Positions 8,392-17,302 of a DNA stretch of 32,405 nucleotides are shown here, in pieces; within the stretch, counting starts at the first letter, position 1, and every line of letters starts with the position of its first letter. Location of the stretch: contig CALXZF010000145.1 in NCBI GenBank assembly GCA_944393165.1, forward strand, positions 1-32,405, read 5' to 3'. Origin of the DNA: an uncultured Clostridia bacterium. GTDB taxonomy: Bacteria > Bacillota_A > Clostridia > TANB77 > CAG-508. The notes below the pieces were generated by a model. The model was given only the letters and a program-made list of their open reading frames with translations. It ran no database searches and was not told the DNA's origin. The translations under genes were made by a program, and so were the position numbers.

Positions 8392-10041
8392 ATGAAAATA
8401 ACTTTTTTAGGTGCAACAAAAACAGTAACTGGTTCAAATTTTTTAGTAGAAGGAGCTGGAAAGAAATTTTTAGTAGATTGTGGTATGTACCAAGGTTCTG
8501 CAGCAGATGAATTTGAAAACGAAGCACCATTTCTATTTGACGTAAAAGAAATAGATTTTATGCTTCTTACACATGCTCACATAGACCACTCAGGTAGGAT
8601 TCCAAAATTATATAATGAAGGATATAGAAATCCGGTGTATGCAACAAAAGCCACATGCGATTTATGTGCTATCATGTTACCTGATAGTGGACATATTCAA
8701 GAAATGGAAATTGAATGGAAAAACAAAAAGAGAATAAGAAAGGGGCAAGACCCTTTACCACCACTATACACTGCTGAAGATGCGGGAAAATCATTAGAAA
8801 TATTTAACTCAGTTGGATATAATGAAATAATAGATATTGATGAAAACATAAAAGTAAGATTTAATGATGCTGGACACATGCTAGGGTCAAGCATTATAGA
8901 AGTATGGGTTACAGAAAATGAAGAAACAAAAAAAGCAGTATTTACAGGGGATTTAGGAAATGATGATATTCCACTTTTATCACCACCTACAATGATAAGT
9001 GATGCTGATTATTTAGTAATGGAATCAACATATGGAAATAGACTTCATATGAGAAATGATGATAAAGCAAAAATATTCTTAGATATTGTATATGAGACTT
9101 TAGAAAAAGGTGGAACAGTTGTAATACCTTCATTTGCTGTTGGAAGAACTCAAGAAATTTTGTTTGAGCTTAATAGAATAAAAGAAGAAAAACACGATGA
9201 AGAATTTTACAAAAAATATAAAAGATTGATGAGTATACCTGTATATGTTGATAGTCCGCTTGCAATTTCAGCAACAGAAGTATTTAAGGAAAATATGGAT
9301 TTATTTAATGAAGAGACACAAAGAATAATAAATGAAGGGGATAATCCACTAGAATTTACAGGATTGAAATTTACAAGAACTGCTGATGAATCAAAGGCTT
9401 TAAATGCGAGTGAAGAATCTTCAATAATAATTTCAGCAAGTGGTATGTGTGAAGTTGGAAGAATAAAGCATCACTTAAAACACCATTTGTGGGAACCAAA
9501 TAGTACAATTCTTTTCGTTGGATATCAAGCTCCAGGAACACTTGGAAGAAAATTAGTAGACGGAGAGAAAAAAGTAAAAATATTTGGAGAAGAAATTGCA
9601 GTTAATGCAAGAATCGAATATATAGAAGGATATTCTGGACATGCAGACCAAGAATTATTAATGCATTTTGTATATTCATTTACAAATCCGCCAAAGCATA
9701 TATTCTTAGTGCATGGGGAGCCAGAAGGACAAATAGTTTTAAAACAAAAATTAGAAGAAAGTACAAATATTCCAGTAACAATACCAGACTTTGGAGAAAG
9801 CTATGTACTAGATGAAAATATTGAAATGGTAGGAAAAGTAAAAGATACTGCTAAAGAAAGATACCTAAGACTTGAAGTTCTAGAGAGAATGAATACATTA
9901 AAAGAAGAATTAGAAGATATGTCGAATATTGTAAAAGAAGAATATTTGGACAAAAATACTGCAGACACTGACATTTTAAGAATTAAAGATAGATTAAAAG
10001 AGCTAGAAAATCAAATTGTAAAAATAGTTGAAAATAAATAA
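8392..10041 (+). CDS. Beta-CASP metallo-beta-lactamase fold hydrolase (RNA-processing type)
   Basis: The 549-residue protein starts MKITFLGATKTVTGSNF and carries the zinc motif HAHIDHSGR (H61-x-H63-x-D65-H66). Further metal ligands lie in DAGHMLGSS and TGDLGND, then a beta-CASP insert (about 190-400) containing VIPSFAVGRTQE and ISASGMCEVGRIKHHLKHHL. The C-terminal RMMBL-like block has YSGHADQELL and FLVHGEPEG. This is the CPSF73/YSH1-like bacterial group, expected to be an RNA nuclease; the exact substrate is not known. ATG 8392 has GGAGG at 8383-8387. An upstream in-frame ATG at 8338 would place the hairpin leader in the coding region and is rejected. Confidence 0.88.
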   Translation: MKITFLGATKTVTGSNFLVEGAGKKFLVDCGMYQGSAADEFENEAPFLFDVKEIDFMLLTHAHIDHSGRIPKLYNEGYRNPVYATKATCDLCAIMLPDSGHIQEMEIEWKNKKRIRKGQDPLPPLYTAEDAGKSLEIFNSVGYNEIIDIDENIKVRFNDAGHMLGSSIIEVWVTENEETKKAVFTGDLGNDDIPLLSPPTMISDADYLVMESTYGNRLHMRNDDKAKIFLDIVYETLEKGGTVVIPSFAVGRTQEILFELNRIKEEKHDEEFYKKYKRLMSIPVYVDSPLAISATEVFKENMDLFNEETQRIINEGDNPLEFTGLKFTRTADESKALNASEESSIIISASGMCEVGRIKHHLKHHLWEPNSTILFVGYQAPGTLGRKLVDGEKKVKIFGEEIAVNARIEYIEGYSGHADQELLMHFVYSFTNPPKHIFLVHGEPEGQIVLKQKLEESTNIPVTIPDFGESYVLDENIEMVGKVKDTAKERYLRLEVLERMNTLKEELEDMSNIVKEEYLDKNTADTDILRIKDRLKELENQIVKIVENK

Positions 10042-10117
10042 ATATGTATACTTTAACTATAGTGAGTGTGAATTTGTAATGCAAAAACTTTAGAAAAGTT
10101 ATGAAAAGGAGAAACTG

Positions 10118-12067
10118 ATGAAAAACAAGTATTTTAATGATGCTATAATTGGAGGAAAAGACATAACAGCAAGTTATACGAAAAATGGTGAGTTATTAAG
10201 ATTAATGCATAGCACACCAGATTTTAGACAATTTTTGGATTTCTTCCACACAGGAGTCAAAGTTAATGACTCTTGTATAATATATTTACATGAAGATACA
10301 AATAATAGATATAATCAATATTATACAGAAGACACAAATATTTTAAACACAGAAATAGAGAACACATATTTCAGCTTAGCAATAAAGCAAATTGATTTTG
10401 TATCTATGAAAAATAGTGTTTTAATAAAAAAATATATTTTCAAAAACAATAATACAATTGATTTAAATGTTAACTTTTTAGTACATTCAAAATTATTGTC
10501 GAACCCAAACAATATGGTTGGATCAAAAATTGAAAACAATGTGCTAATGCAATATAGTCATAATAACACAATGTGTTTGTTCTCTAAAAATAATATTAGT
10601 GAGCATCAATTAAATGATACTGCAAATAACATTGGAAGCGGAGTAATACATGACAAAGACTATATTGGAATGAGTCCAGACTCTAGCGTAAATTACGAGA
10701 TTGGTGTGCTTAAGCCAGGAGAGACAAAAGAAATAGACATATTTGTGTATGTGTTAGATAACGAAAAAGTATCTGGAACAGATATGTGGAAAAACATAGA
10801 AAATATAAGAAAAATGGACACTTCGGCAGAAAAAACATCAGTACAAAGATATTGGAAAAAATATGTAAAAGACCATATTAATATAGAATTAAAAGAAGAA
10901 AATAGCGAATATAATAGAAAATTCAATAAAATATATAAAAGAAGCATATTACTATTTCCGTTGCTTACAAATAGAGAAACAGGAGGAGTTGCAGCAGCAG
11001 TAGAAGTTGATGAAAACCTTACACAATGCGGAAGATACGGATATTGCTGGCCTCGTGACGCAGTATTTATAACAAGAGCATTTGATAAAGTAAAAATGGG
11101 AAAAGAAACAGAAAAATTCTATAAAATATTTTGCAAAAACACACAAAGCAAAAATGGAATGTGGGAACAAAGATTCTATACAGACGGAAGACTAGCTCCT
11201 TGCTGGGGATACCAAATAGACGAAACAGCAGGTGTAGTATACGGTGCATATGAACATTACAAATTTTCGCAAGATAAAAAATTCTTAAAAGAAGTCCTAA
11301 AAATGTGCGAAAATGCGGTAAAATTTTTATGCATATATATGGACAATATATTAGGACTACATGACGATAGCGATGTAGTAAAAAACGAAATAGAAAAAAC
11401 ATATCATACAGAAAATAGAAATAAACTTCCGCTAAGTTATGACTTGTGGGAAATGAACGAAGGAGTGCACTTATACTCTTTAGCTAGCATATATTCAGCA
11501 TTTAACGCAATAATGAAAATGTATGAAGTCTTCAAACCAGAGTATGAAGAAAAAAATAGATTAAAACTAGAAAGCATAAACAAATTAGAAAAAAAATTAG
11601 AATTCTATAAAAAAGAAATCAAAAAATATATAGACAAAAACCTATATAATGAAAACACAAAAACATTAAAAAGAAACACAAAAGACGAACTTGCAGATAT
11701 TAGTTTAGTAGGGGCAGTCGTTCCATTTGAAATGTATGGAGCAAAAGAAAAAAGAATTACAAACACAATAGAAAAAATAAACATGACACTTAGAACATAT
11801 ACAGGAGGATATTTAAGATTTGAAGGCGACCATTATAAAGAAGGAAAAAGCCCATGGTCAATATCAACATTGTGGATGGCGCTATATTATAAAGAAATAG
11901 GAGAAAAGAAAAAAGCACAAGAATGTATAGACTTCATAGTAAATAGCTGTAATGAATATGGACTTCTAGGAGAGCAAATAGACAACAAAACAATGACTCC
12001 AAATTGGGTAATAGGCCTAGCTTGGGCTCACGCAATGTTCATTTTGTCGTTAGGGGACAGGCCTTAA
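10118..12067 (+). CDS. Glycoside hydrolase family 15-type glucan glucosidase
   Basis: The 649-residue cytoplasmic protein (no signal peptide) has an N-terminal beta-sandwich half (about 1-260). An (alpha/alpha)6 barrel half follows with the GH15 landmarks GRYGYCWPRDA (WPRDA at 311-315), GYQIDETAGVVYGA and LWEMNEG (candidate catalytic acid E445). The end carries LLGEQID (candidate base E619) and NWVIGLAWAHAMFI. GH15 enzymes release glucose from alpha-glucans or trehalose; the substrate here is not determinable, but an intracellular storage glucan is likely. AAAAGGAG precedes ATG 10118. The last residues (SLGDRP) and the stop codon are encoded by the first unit of the adjacent REP-like array, so the natural C-terminus has been replaced or trimmed. 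Confidence 0.87.
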   Translation: MKNKYFNDAIIGGKDITASYTKNGELLRLMHSTPDFRQFLDFFHTGVKVNDSCIIYLHEDTNNRYNQYYTEDTNILNTEIENTYFSLAIKQIDFVSMKNSVLIKKYIFKNNNTIDLNVNFLVHSKLLSNPNNMVGSKIENNVLMQYSHNNTMCLFSKNNISEHQLNDTANNIGSGVIHDKDYIGMSPDSSVNYEIGVLKPGETKEIDIFVYVLDNEKVSGTDMWKNIENIRKMDTSAEKTSVQRYWKKYVKDHINIELKEENSEYNRKFNKIYKRSILLFPLLTNRETGGVAAAVEVDENLTQCGRYGYCWPRDAVFITRAFDKVKMGKETEKFYKIFCKNTQSKNGMWEQRFYTDGRLAPCWGYQIDETAGVVYGAYEHYKFSQDKKFLKEVLKMCENAVKFLCIYMDNILGLHDDSDVVKNEIEKTYHTENRNKLPLSYDLWEMNEGVHLYSLASIYSAFNAIMKMYEVFKPEYEEKNRLKLESINKLEKKLEFYKKEIKKYIDKNLYNENTKTLKRNTKDELADISLVGAVVPFEMYGAKEKRITNTIEKINMTLRTYTGGYLRFEGDHYKEGKSPWSISTLWMALYYKEIGEKKKAQECIDFIVNSCNEYGLLGEQIDNKTMTPNWVIGLAWAHAMFILSLGDRP

Positions 12068-12202
12068 AACGACAACTTTGTCGCTGAGGGACAGGCCTTA
12101 AAACGACAACTTTGTCGTTGGGGGGACAGGCCTTAAAACGACAACTTAGTCGTTGGGGGACAGACCTTAAAACGACAACTTAGTCGTTGGGGGACAGACC
12201 TT
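12043..12202 (+). repeat. REP-like tandem array, about 4.6 units of 34-35 bp
   Basis: The core GGGGACAGRCCTTAAAACG is repeated with the ACGACAACT element at 12069, 12103, 12138 and 12172, giving spacings of 34, 35 and 34 bp. Each unit contains a small hairpin AACGACAA-CT-TTGTCGTT; in the last two units the loop side reads CTTAGTCGTT. The array lies between the GH15 gene (overlapping its last codons) and the transposase. There are no variable spacers, so it is not CRISPR. The same sequence occurs in reverse orientation at 13241 and 14772. Confidence 0.9.
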
Positions 12203-12296
12203 GAAGAGAAAAATAAAGATTTGGGGCTGTTATTTAATGCATCAGAATGAATTTATTACGAAAATTTAACAATTTTTGTAAATTATATGTGAAAAG

Positions 12297-12331
12297 TATA
12301 GCATATTTGTAAAAAATGTGCTATATTTTTA
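12297..12331 (+). terminator. Terminator-like hairpin upstream of the transposase
   Basis: TATAGCA at 12297-12303 pairs with TGCTATA at 12319-12325, with further A-T/G-T pairs inside, and is followed by TTTTTA. It could end transcripts coming from the GH15 gene and the repeat array. Apart from this hairpin and the array, the 12068-12408 gap shows nothing else I can identify. Confidence 0.6.
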
Positions 12332-12408
12332 TGTGAATAACAAAAGACATGGGGGCGTATTGTCAATTATAGAGACTAGCAAAGTTAAAAAAAGAAAGGA
12401 GGGGCAAT

Positions 12409-13233
12409 ATGCCACGTGTTGCTAGAGTAAATATTAAAACTATAACAAATACTTATCACATTATTATAAGAGGAGTCAATAAACAAGATATTTTCCTAGA
12501 TGAATGTGATAAATTAAAATTTTTAAAAGAATTAAAACTTACTAAGGATAAATTTAATTTTGAGGTTTATTTATATGTATTAATGGATAATCATGTACAT
12601 TTAACAATATGTGATAAAAATGATGAAATTTCAAAAATTATGCATAGATTATGTACAAGTTATGCGATGTATTTTAATAAGAAATATGATAGAGTAGGGC
12701 ATTTGTTTCAAAATAGATTTAAGAGTATCTGTGTTGATACAGAGAGCTATTTACTAAGTTTAATTAGATATATCCATGGCAATCCACAAAAGGCAGGTAT
12801 ATGCTCTACCACAGACTATAGATGGAGTAGCTACCAGGACTATATAGGAAAAACTTATAGTGGAATAACTGATGTGGATTTTATACTAGAGTTGTTTGAT
12901 ATGGATAGAAAAAAGGCTATTGAAAAGTTTGAAAGATTTAGTAAAAAAGCTGATCCTGATTTTTATGATTCAAGGCTAGAGTTAGATTATGTTTTAACAG
13001 ATAATCAGGCGGATAAGGCAATGAGAGCATATCTACATGATAATCCTTCGAAAATTAAGAAATATAATACAAAGGCAAGAAATGAAATTATTTACAATAT
13101 CTCTAAAATACAGGGGATGAACTCAAAATTAATAGCAAAAGCTCTAGAAATGAGTGAAAGGAATATCCAAAGAATAATTAAAGAAGCAAGGGATAAGGAA
13201 GAAAATAGCCTTCATAAAGCCAAGAACAACTAA
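12409..13233 (+). mobile_element. RAYT-type REP-associated Y1 (HUH) transposase
   Basis: The 274-residue protein begins MPRVARVNIK and has the Y1-transposase fold marker TYHIIIRGVNKQDIF. The HUH motif is MDNHVHL (H62, H64), and RVGHLFQNRFKS and LIRYIHGNPQKAG supply the candidate catalytic Tyr (Y121). The C-terminal region (about 190-265) has a helix-turn-helix look, NSKLIAKALEMSERNIQRI, as in the DnaA-C-like tails of RAYTs. RAYTs nick and join single-stranded DNA at REP hairpins and are usually single-copy domesticated genes. It has a strong AAAGGAGGGG ribosome-binding site and is flanked by inverted copies of the same repeat, which fits RAYT biology well. The reading frame is intact. Confidence 0.9.
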
Positions 13234-13240
13234 AAATGTG

Positions 13241-13297
13241 AAGGTCTGTCCCTCAGCGACAAAGTTGTCGTTTTAAGGCCTGTCCCCAAACGACAAA
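13241..13297 (-). repeat. REP-like repeats, inverted relative to the upstream array
   Basis: The sequence reads as the reverse complement of the 12043 array: AAGGTCTGTCCCTCAGCGAC, then a GACAA-AG-TTGTC hairpin, then TTTTAAGGCCTGTCCCCAAA and CGACAAA. It starts 8 bases after the transposase stop and ends just before the AAGGAG ribosome-binding site of radA, so it fills the whole radA leader. Confidence 0.88.
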
Positions 13298-13313
13298 GAA
13301 GGAGTAGATATAT

Positions 13314-14678
13314 ATGGCAAAGGCTAAGACTGTGTTTGTGTGCAGTAATTGTGGATATGAGTCTGCTAAATGGCTCGGAAAATGTCCGGCATGCAATGAG
13401 TGGAATAGTTTTTATGAAGAAAAAGTTGTAAATACTAGTAGTAGTACTTCGAGTGGAGCACATAAAGAAAAAGCAACACCCAGAAAATTAAAAGAGGTTC
13501 AAGGTATAGAAACAGAAAGAACTAGCACTGGCATAGGCGAGCTTGACAGAGTGCTAGGAGGAGGCCTAGTAAAGGGCTCTCTTGTGCTTGTTGGAGGAGA
13601 ACCTGGAATAGGTAAATCGACTTTGATTCTGCAATTATGCGACAAAGTAAAAGGCGAGGGTAAAGTTTTGTATGTTTCTGGAGAAGAGTCAGCAGAGCAA
13701 GTAAAAATTAGAGCAGATAGGTTAAATATTAACAATGATGATTTAATGTTTTTGGGTGAAACCAATATTGATAATATTCAAGATGCAATAATGTCAATTA
13801 ACCCAAAACTTGTAATTATAGATTCTATTCAAACAATGTATTCTGAAGAAATAACATCAGCAGCTGGAACTGTGAGCCAAGTAAGAGAAATTACTTCTAG
13901 AATCATGAGAATGTGCAAAGATAATGGAATAACTACTATTATAATTGGACATGTTACTAAAGACGGAAATATTGCAGGTCCTAGGGTTTTAGAGCACATG
14001 GTGGATACAGTTCTATATATTGAAGGAGAAAGATATTTTTCATATAGAATTTTAAGAGGAGTAAAAAACAGGTTTGGCTCAACCAATGAGGTAGGAATGT
14101 TTGAAATGAAGAATGAAGGAATGGTTGAAATTACTAATCCTTCATCAATACTGATTTCGGAAAGAAATGATAATCCTGCAGGTTCTGTTATAGTTGCTAG
14201 CATGGAGGGAACTAGACCATTACTAATTGAATTACAAGCTTTAACAACACCAAGTGTATTTGGTATACCAAAGAGGACTGCAAATGGATTTGACTATAAC
14301 AGATTGGCAGTTTTGATTGCGGTTCTTGAAAAACGAGCAGGAATTGGCCTTGGAACGCATGATGTATATTTGAATGTGGTTAGCGGAATAAGAATTGCTG
14401 AACCTGCTGTGGATTTAGGTGTGGTATTAGCATGTACATCAAGTTACAAGAATGTGAGTATACCACAAGATGTAGTAGCAATAGGTGAAGTTGGTTTAAC
14501 AGGAGAAGTAAGAGCAGTAAATATGATAGAAAAAAGACTAAAAGAAGCGGAAAGACTAGGATTTAAAAAGTGTATTATACCAGAAAGTAATAAAAAACTA
14601 TTGAAAGAAAGATTTAAATTAGATATAATAGGCGTTAGGAATGTAAATGGGGCCATAAAGGAATTGCAGTTAAGATAG
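13314..14678 (+). CDS. radA: DNA repair protein RadA
   Basis: RadA is a RecA-like branch-migration helicase that acts in recombination and stalled-fork repair. The 454-residue protein has the N-terminal zinc finger C10-x2-C13...C24-x2-C27, Walker A GEPGIGKS at 95-102 and the RadA-specific KNRFG at 251-255. The C-terminal Lon-protease-like domain contains GIRIAEPAVDLGVVLA and IGEVGLTGEVR. The length matches the family. AAGGAG lies 12 bases before ATG 13314. The next gene is disA, the usual partner of radA in Firmicutes, here separated by about 200 bases that include REP-like repeats. Confidence 0.97.
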   Translation: MAKAKTVFVCSNCGYESAKWLGKCPACNEWNSFYEEKVVNTSSSTSSGAHKEKATPRKLKEVQGIETERTSTGIGELDRVLGGGLVKGSLVLVGGEPGIGKSTLILQLCDKVKGEGKVLYVSGEESAEQVKIRADRLNINNDDLMFLGETNIDNIQDAIMSINPKLVIIDSIQTMYSEEITSAAGTVSQVREITSRIMRMCKDNGITTIIIGHVTKDGNIAGPRVLEHMVDTVLYIEGERYFSYRILRGVKNRFGSTNEVGMFEMKNEGMVEITNPSSILISERNDNPAGSVIVASMEGTRPLLIELQALTTPSVFGIPKRTANGFDYNRLAVLIAVLEKRAGIGLGTHDVYLNVVSGIRIAEPAVDLGVVLACTSSYKNVSIPQDVVAIGEVGLTGEVRAVNMIEKRLKEAERLGFKKCIIPESNKKLLKERFKLDIIGVRNVNGAIKELQLR

Positions 14679-14771
14679 GCGTGAATTAGTTAAAAGAAAG
14701 ACTTCGTTTATGGTAAAAAACGGAATAGACCCAAGGTGAAAGAAGACTAATTCTTAGTTTGTGAATGAATC

Positions 14772-14857
14772 AAGGCCTGTCCCCAAGCGACAGAGTTGTC
14801 GTTTCAAGGCCTGTCCCCAAGCGACAGAGTTGTCGTTTTAAGGCCTGTCCCCAAACG
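14772..14857 (-). repeat. REP-like array upstream of disA, about 2.5 units of 34 bp
   Basis: AAGGCCTGTCCCCA starts at 14772, 14806 and 14840, exactly 34 bp apart, with GCGACAGAGTTGTCGTTT between. It is in the inverted orientation, as at 13241. It stops 3 bases before the AAGGAG of disA. The intervening 14679-14771 stretch holds only an imperfect inverted repeat (GAATTAGT at 14683 with ACTAATTC at 14746). Confidence 0.9.
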
Positions 14858-14876
14858 GAAAAGGAGTGAAGAAAGG

Positions 14877-15941
14877 GTGGCTGACGGAATTGTTGATGTT
14901 TTGAAGTTGATAGCACCAGGTACACCAATTCGTAATGGATTGGAAAATATTTTGAATGCTAAGACTGGTGCATTAATTGCTGTTGCAGATAGCGACCAGG
15001 TTTTGGAACTGGTTGATGGTGGCTTTAAACTGGATGTCGAGTTTAGCCCGGCAAAGTTATATGAGCTTGCTAAAATGGATGGAGCTATTATTTTGAGTTC
15101 TGATTTTAAGAGAATTCTGTATGCTAATACACAGCTTATACCGTCTCCAGATATTTATACAACAGAAACTGGTACTAGACATAGAACTGCAGAGCGTACA
15201 GCTAAACAGACTGGTGCTTTGGTAATTAGTATTTCTCAAAGGAGAGGTATAATTACTTTGTTTAGAGGCAATTCAAGATATGTTTTAAAAGATTCAGCAG
15301 AGGTAATTTCAAAAGCAAATCAAGCATTGCAAATAGTTGAAAAGTATAAAAAAGTTTTTGATAATAAAATAAATATGCTAAATGAGTATGAGTTTAATGA
15401 TATTGTAACTCTAGAGAATGTTATAACTTGTATACAAAGAGCAGAAATGGTTATGAAGATTGCAGAAGAGGTAAACAGAGCAATAGATGAGCTTGGAGCA
15501 GAAGGAAGACTACTAGAGATGCAGCTTGATGAAACCGTTGGAGATTTGGAAAAAGAGGAATTGCTTTTGGTAAAAGATTATATAGCACCAGGCAAAAAGA
15601 GAACTGCCGAGAAAATTTTAGCAGAGCTTAAGTCTATTGAATATGAAAATTTAATTAAAGCTGACAAAATTGCAAATCTGTTAGGATATGAAGCATTTGA
15701 TAATTATGATGAAGTTGGTGTATATACAAGAGGATATAGAATTTTAAGCAAAATACCAAGAATGCCAAGCACAATTGTTGAGAATCTTGTGAAATCATTT
15801 AAATCATTCCAGCATATTTTGGTGGCAGATATAAAGAGACTAGATGATGTAGATGGAATTGGAGAAGTTAGAGCAAGAACTATTAGACAATCACTTAAGA
15901 GAATGCAAGAACAATTTGTTTTCGACAATTTAATGGCTTAA
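14877..15941 (+). CDS. disA: DNA integrity scanning diadenylate cyclase DisA
   Basis: DisA makes c-di-AMP from two ATP while scanning DNA for branched structures. The 354-residue protein has the DAC domain with the catalytic block MDGA (67-70) and GTRHRTAER (99-107). A helical linker follows, and the C-terminal HhH DNA-binding domain contains IKRLDDVDGIGEVRARTIR. I place the start at GTG 14877, giving MADGIVDVLKLIAPGTP, because AAGGAG at 14861-14866 is well spaced and the length then matches known DisA (about 360). The open frame extends back to 14796, but that part (SFQGLSPSD...) is translated repeat sequence. With cdaA nearby, two c-di-AMP synthases are encoded within 3.4 kb. Confidence 0.95.
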   Translation: MADGIVDVLKLIAPGTPIRNGLENILNAKTGALIAVADSDQVLELVDGGFKLDVEFSPAKLYELAKMDGAIILSSDFKRILYANTQLIPSPDIYTTETGTRHRTAERTAKQTGALVISISQRRGIITLFRGNSRYVLKDSAEVISKANQALQIVEKYKKVFDNKINMLNEYEFNDIVTLENVITCIQRAEMVMKIAEEVNRAIDELGAEGRLLEMQLDETVGDLEKEELLLVKDYIAPGKKRTAEKILAELKSIEYENLIKADKIANLLGYEAFDNYDEVGVYTRGYRILSKIPRMPSTIVENLVKSFKSFQHILVADIKRLDDVDGIGEVRARTIRQSLKRMQEQFVFDNLMA

Positions 15942-16004
15942 ATTCATTAGGCTATGAACTGTAACCATTAGAAATTTTTACATAAGAAATTTGACGAAAA
16001 ATAA

Positions 16005-16033
16005 TTGTATTCAAAATTTAAATATGGTAAAAT
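16005..16033 (+). promoter_or_regulatory. Promoter of the cyclophilin gene
   Basis: TTGTAT (16005-16010) and TAAAAT (16028-16033) are 17 bp apart. Both hexamers are identical to the -35 and -10 of the Tad-like locus promoter, but no TTACAA array is present here. An alternative -35 TTGACG at 15991 has no good -10 partner. Confidence 0.6.
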
Positions 16034-16124
16034 ATTAAATGTATGAAAAATAATTAACAAACAAGGGAAAAAGGTTAAAATAATTATAATTTTTTGTGCC
16101 TTAAGAAAGGATTGAGTAAGAAAA

Positions 16125-17072
16125 ATGAACAAAACAGTATTGAGAATCTTATTAATTTTAGGAATATTATTAGTATTAGCAGGGATAGCATTTGCAGGAT
16201 ACGGAATATATAAAAAGGCTACACTTGATATACCAAATCCGGTTGCAACCATTGAGGTTGAAGATTTTGGGACAATAAAAGTAGAGCTTTATCCAGACAA
16301 AGCACCAAATACAGTAGCTAATTTTATTAGATTGGCTAATAGAGGTTTCTATAATGGAACAACATTTCATAGAACAATGCCAAACTTTGTTATACAAGGT
16401 GGAGCAAGAAACGGAGATGCAGCAGCCTCACCATTACTTAGTGATATATACAATATAGACGAAGTGCTAGATAATAAAGATTTATTTGAATCAATATTAG
16501 ACGAATTCTATGACGGAGAGTATACAGTAGATAATGTAACTATTAGCTCATATCAAGATGCGAAAAAATATTTAGATGATAATGAAAATGCAAAAAGCAA
16601 TTTAGAAGGTTTATTAGATGTTGAATATAATATTCCGGGGGAGTTTATTGCAAATGGAGACGATACTAACAACATAAAACACGAACAAGGTGTAATTTCT
16701 ATGGCAAGATCTGATTACAGCAGTTGGGGATACACAACAGAAGGATATAATTCTGCAGGATGTCAATTCTTTATAATGACAGAAGATAATAACCAATTAG
16801 ACGGATTATATGCTCCTTTTGGAAAAGTAATAGACGGATTAGATGTGGTTGACGAAATTGCAAATATTGAAGTTTATTATAGAGACACAGAAGTTGATGA
16901 AAGCTATGAGGTTCCAGAAGATGAAGACGGAAATCAAATTGCATCAGATACTCCAAAAGAACAACCTGTTATAACAAGTATTACTGTTGAAACATATGGA
17001 GTGGATTATGGTGCGCCAAATATTGTAAGCACATTTGATATTTCATCATTATTCTCAGGATTAAGTTATTAA
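16125..17072 (+). CDS. Membrane-anchored cyclophilin-type peptidyl-prolyl isomerase
   Basis: The 315-residue protein has a membrane span at about 6-28 and then an extracytoplasmic cyclophilin domain. That domain has VELYPDKAPNTVANFIRLA, GFYNGTTFHRTMPNFVIQGG, QGVISMAR, AGCQFFIMTED and LDGLYAPFGKVIDGLDVVD. An acidic insertion of about 90 residues (roughly 100-190) separates the FHR/VIQGG part from the ISMAR part, longer than in typical bacterial enzymes. It probably folds exported proteins; no lipobox Cys is visible, so it is anchored by the span. The ribosome-binding site (AAAGG, 14 bases before the ATG) is weakly placed. Confidence 0.9.
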   Translation: MNKTVLRILLILGILLVLAGIAFAGYGIYKKATLDIPNPVATIEVEDFGTIKVELYPDKAPNTVANFIRLANRGFYNGTTFHRTMPNFVIQGGARNGDAAASPLLSDIYNIDEVLDNKDLFESILDEFYDGEYTVDNVTISSYQDAKKYLDDNENAKSNLEGLLDVEYNIPGEFIANGDDTNNIKHEQGVISMARSDYSSWGYTTEGYNSAGCQFFIMTEDNNQLDGLYAPFGKVIDGLDVVDEIANIEVYYRDTEVDESYEVPEDEDGNQIASDTPKEQPVITSITVETYGVDYGAPNIVSTFDISSLFSGLSY

Positions 17073-17078
17073 AACCGA

Positions 17079-17105
17079 TTCTATTAGCCCAAATAGCTAA
17101 TAGAA
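17079..17105 (+). terminator. 10 bp hairpin after the cyclophilin gene
   Basis: TTCTATTAGC (17079-17088) pairs perfectly with GCTAATAGAA (17096-17105) around a 7-base loop, 6 bases after the stop codon. There is no T-run after it, so it may be an RNA 3'-end or processing hairpin rather than a full terminator. Confidence 0.5.
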
Positions 17106-17157
17106 CTGATTATACAATTTCAATCAGATATACCTTAGGAAAGGAATGATATTAATT

Positions 17158-17280
17158 ATGAATAAAAAAGAAAAAAATAGAAGAGATTATGGAAAAATCG
17201 CAACAAGAATCATAGCTGCTGTTCTTGCAGTAATGATGATATTTGCAGTTGTCGCATCTCTAGTATTTTATTTAATATAG
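17158..17280 (+). CDS. 40-residue single-span membrane microprotein upstream of cdaA
   Basis: The short frame begins MNKKEKNRRDYGKIATRI and ends in a hydrophobic segment (AAVLAVMMIFAVVASLVFYL), followed by TAG. AAAGGAATG lies about 10 bases before the ATG. It ends 22 bases before cdaA, so the two are likely co-transcribed. In many Firmicutes cdaA is paired with the membrane regulator cdaR, which is absent here. Whether this peptide has any regulatory link to CdaA is speculation. It is a real-looking gene by its ribosome-binding site, charge pattern and spacing. Confidence 0.65.
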   Translation: MNKKEKNRRDYGKIATRIIAAVLAVMMIFAVVASLVFYLI

Positions 17281-17302
17281 GAAAAAAAGAGGAAAGAAGT
17301 AT

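Noticed and set aside
12043..12202. Possible CRISPR array (34-35 bp repeated units)
   Set aside because: The units are back-to-back tandem copies with no variable spacers and no cas genes. They also occur in inverted form near the transposase, which fits REP-like repeats.
14796..14876. Longer N-terminus of DisA
   Set aside because: It is translated REP-like repeat sequence and has no ribosome-binding site. GTG 14877 gives the family's normal length.
15991..15996. TTGACG as -35 of the cyclophilin promoter
   Set aside because: No acceptable -10 lies 16-18 bp downstream. TTGTAT at 16005 with TAAAAT at 16028 is better.
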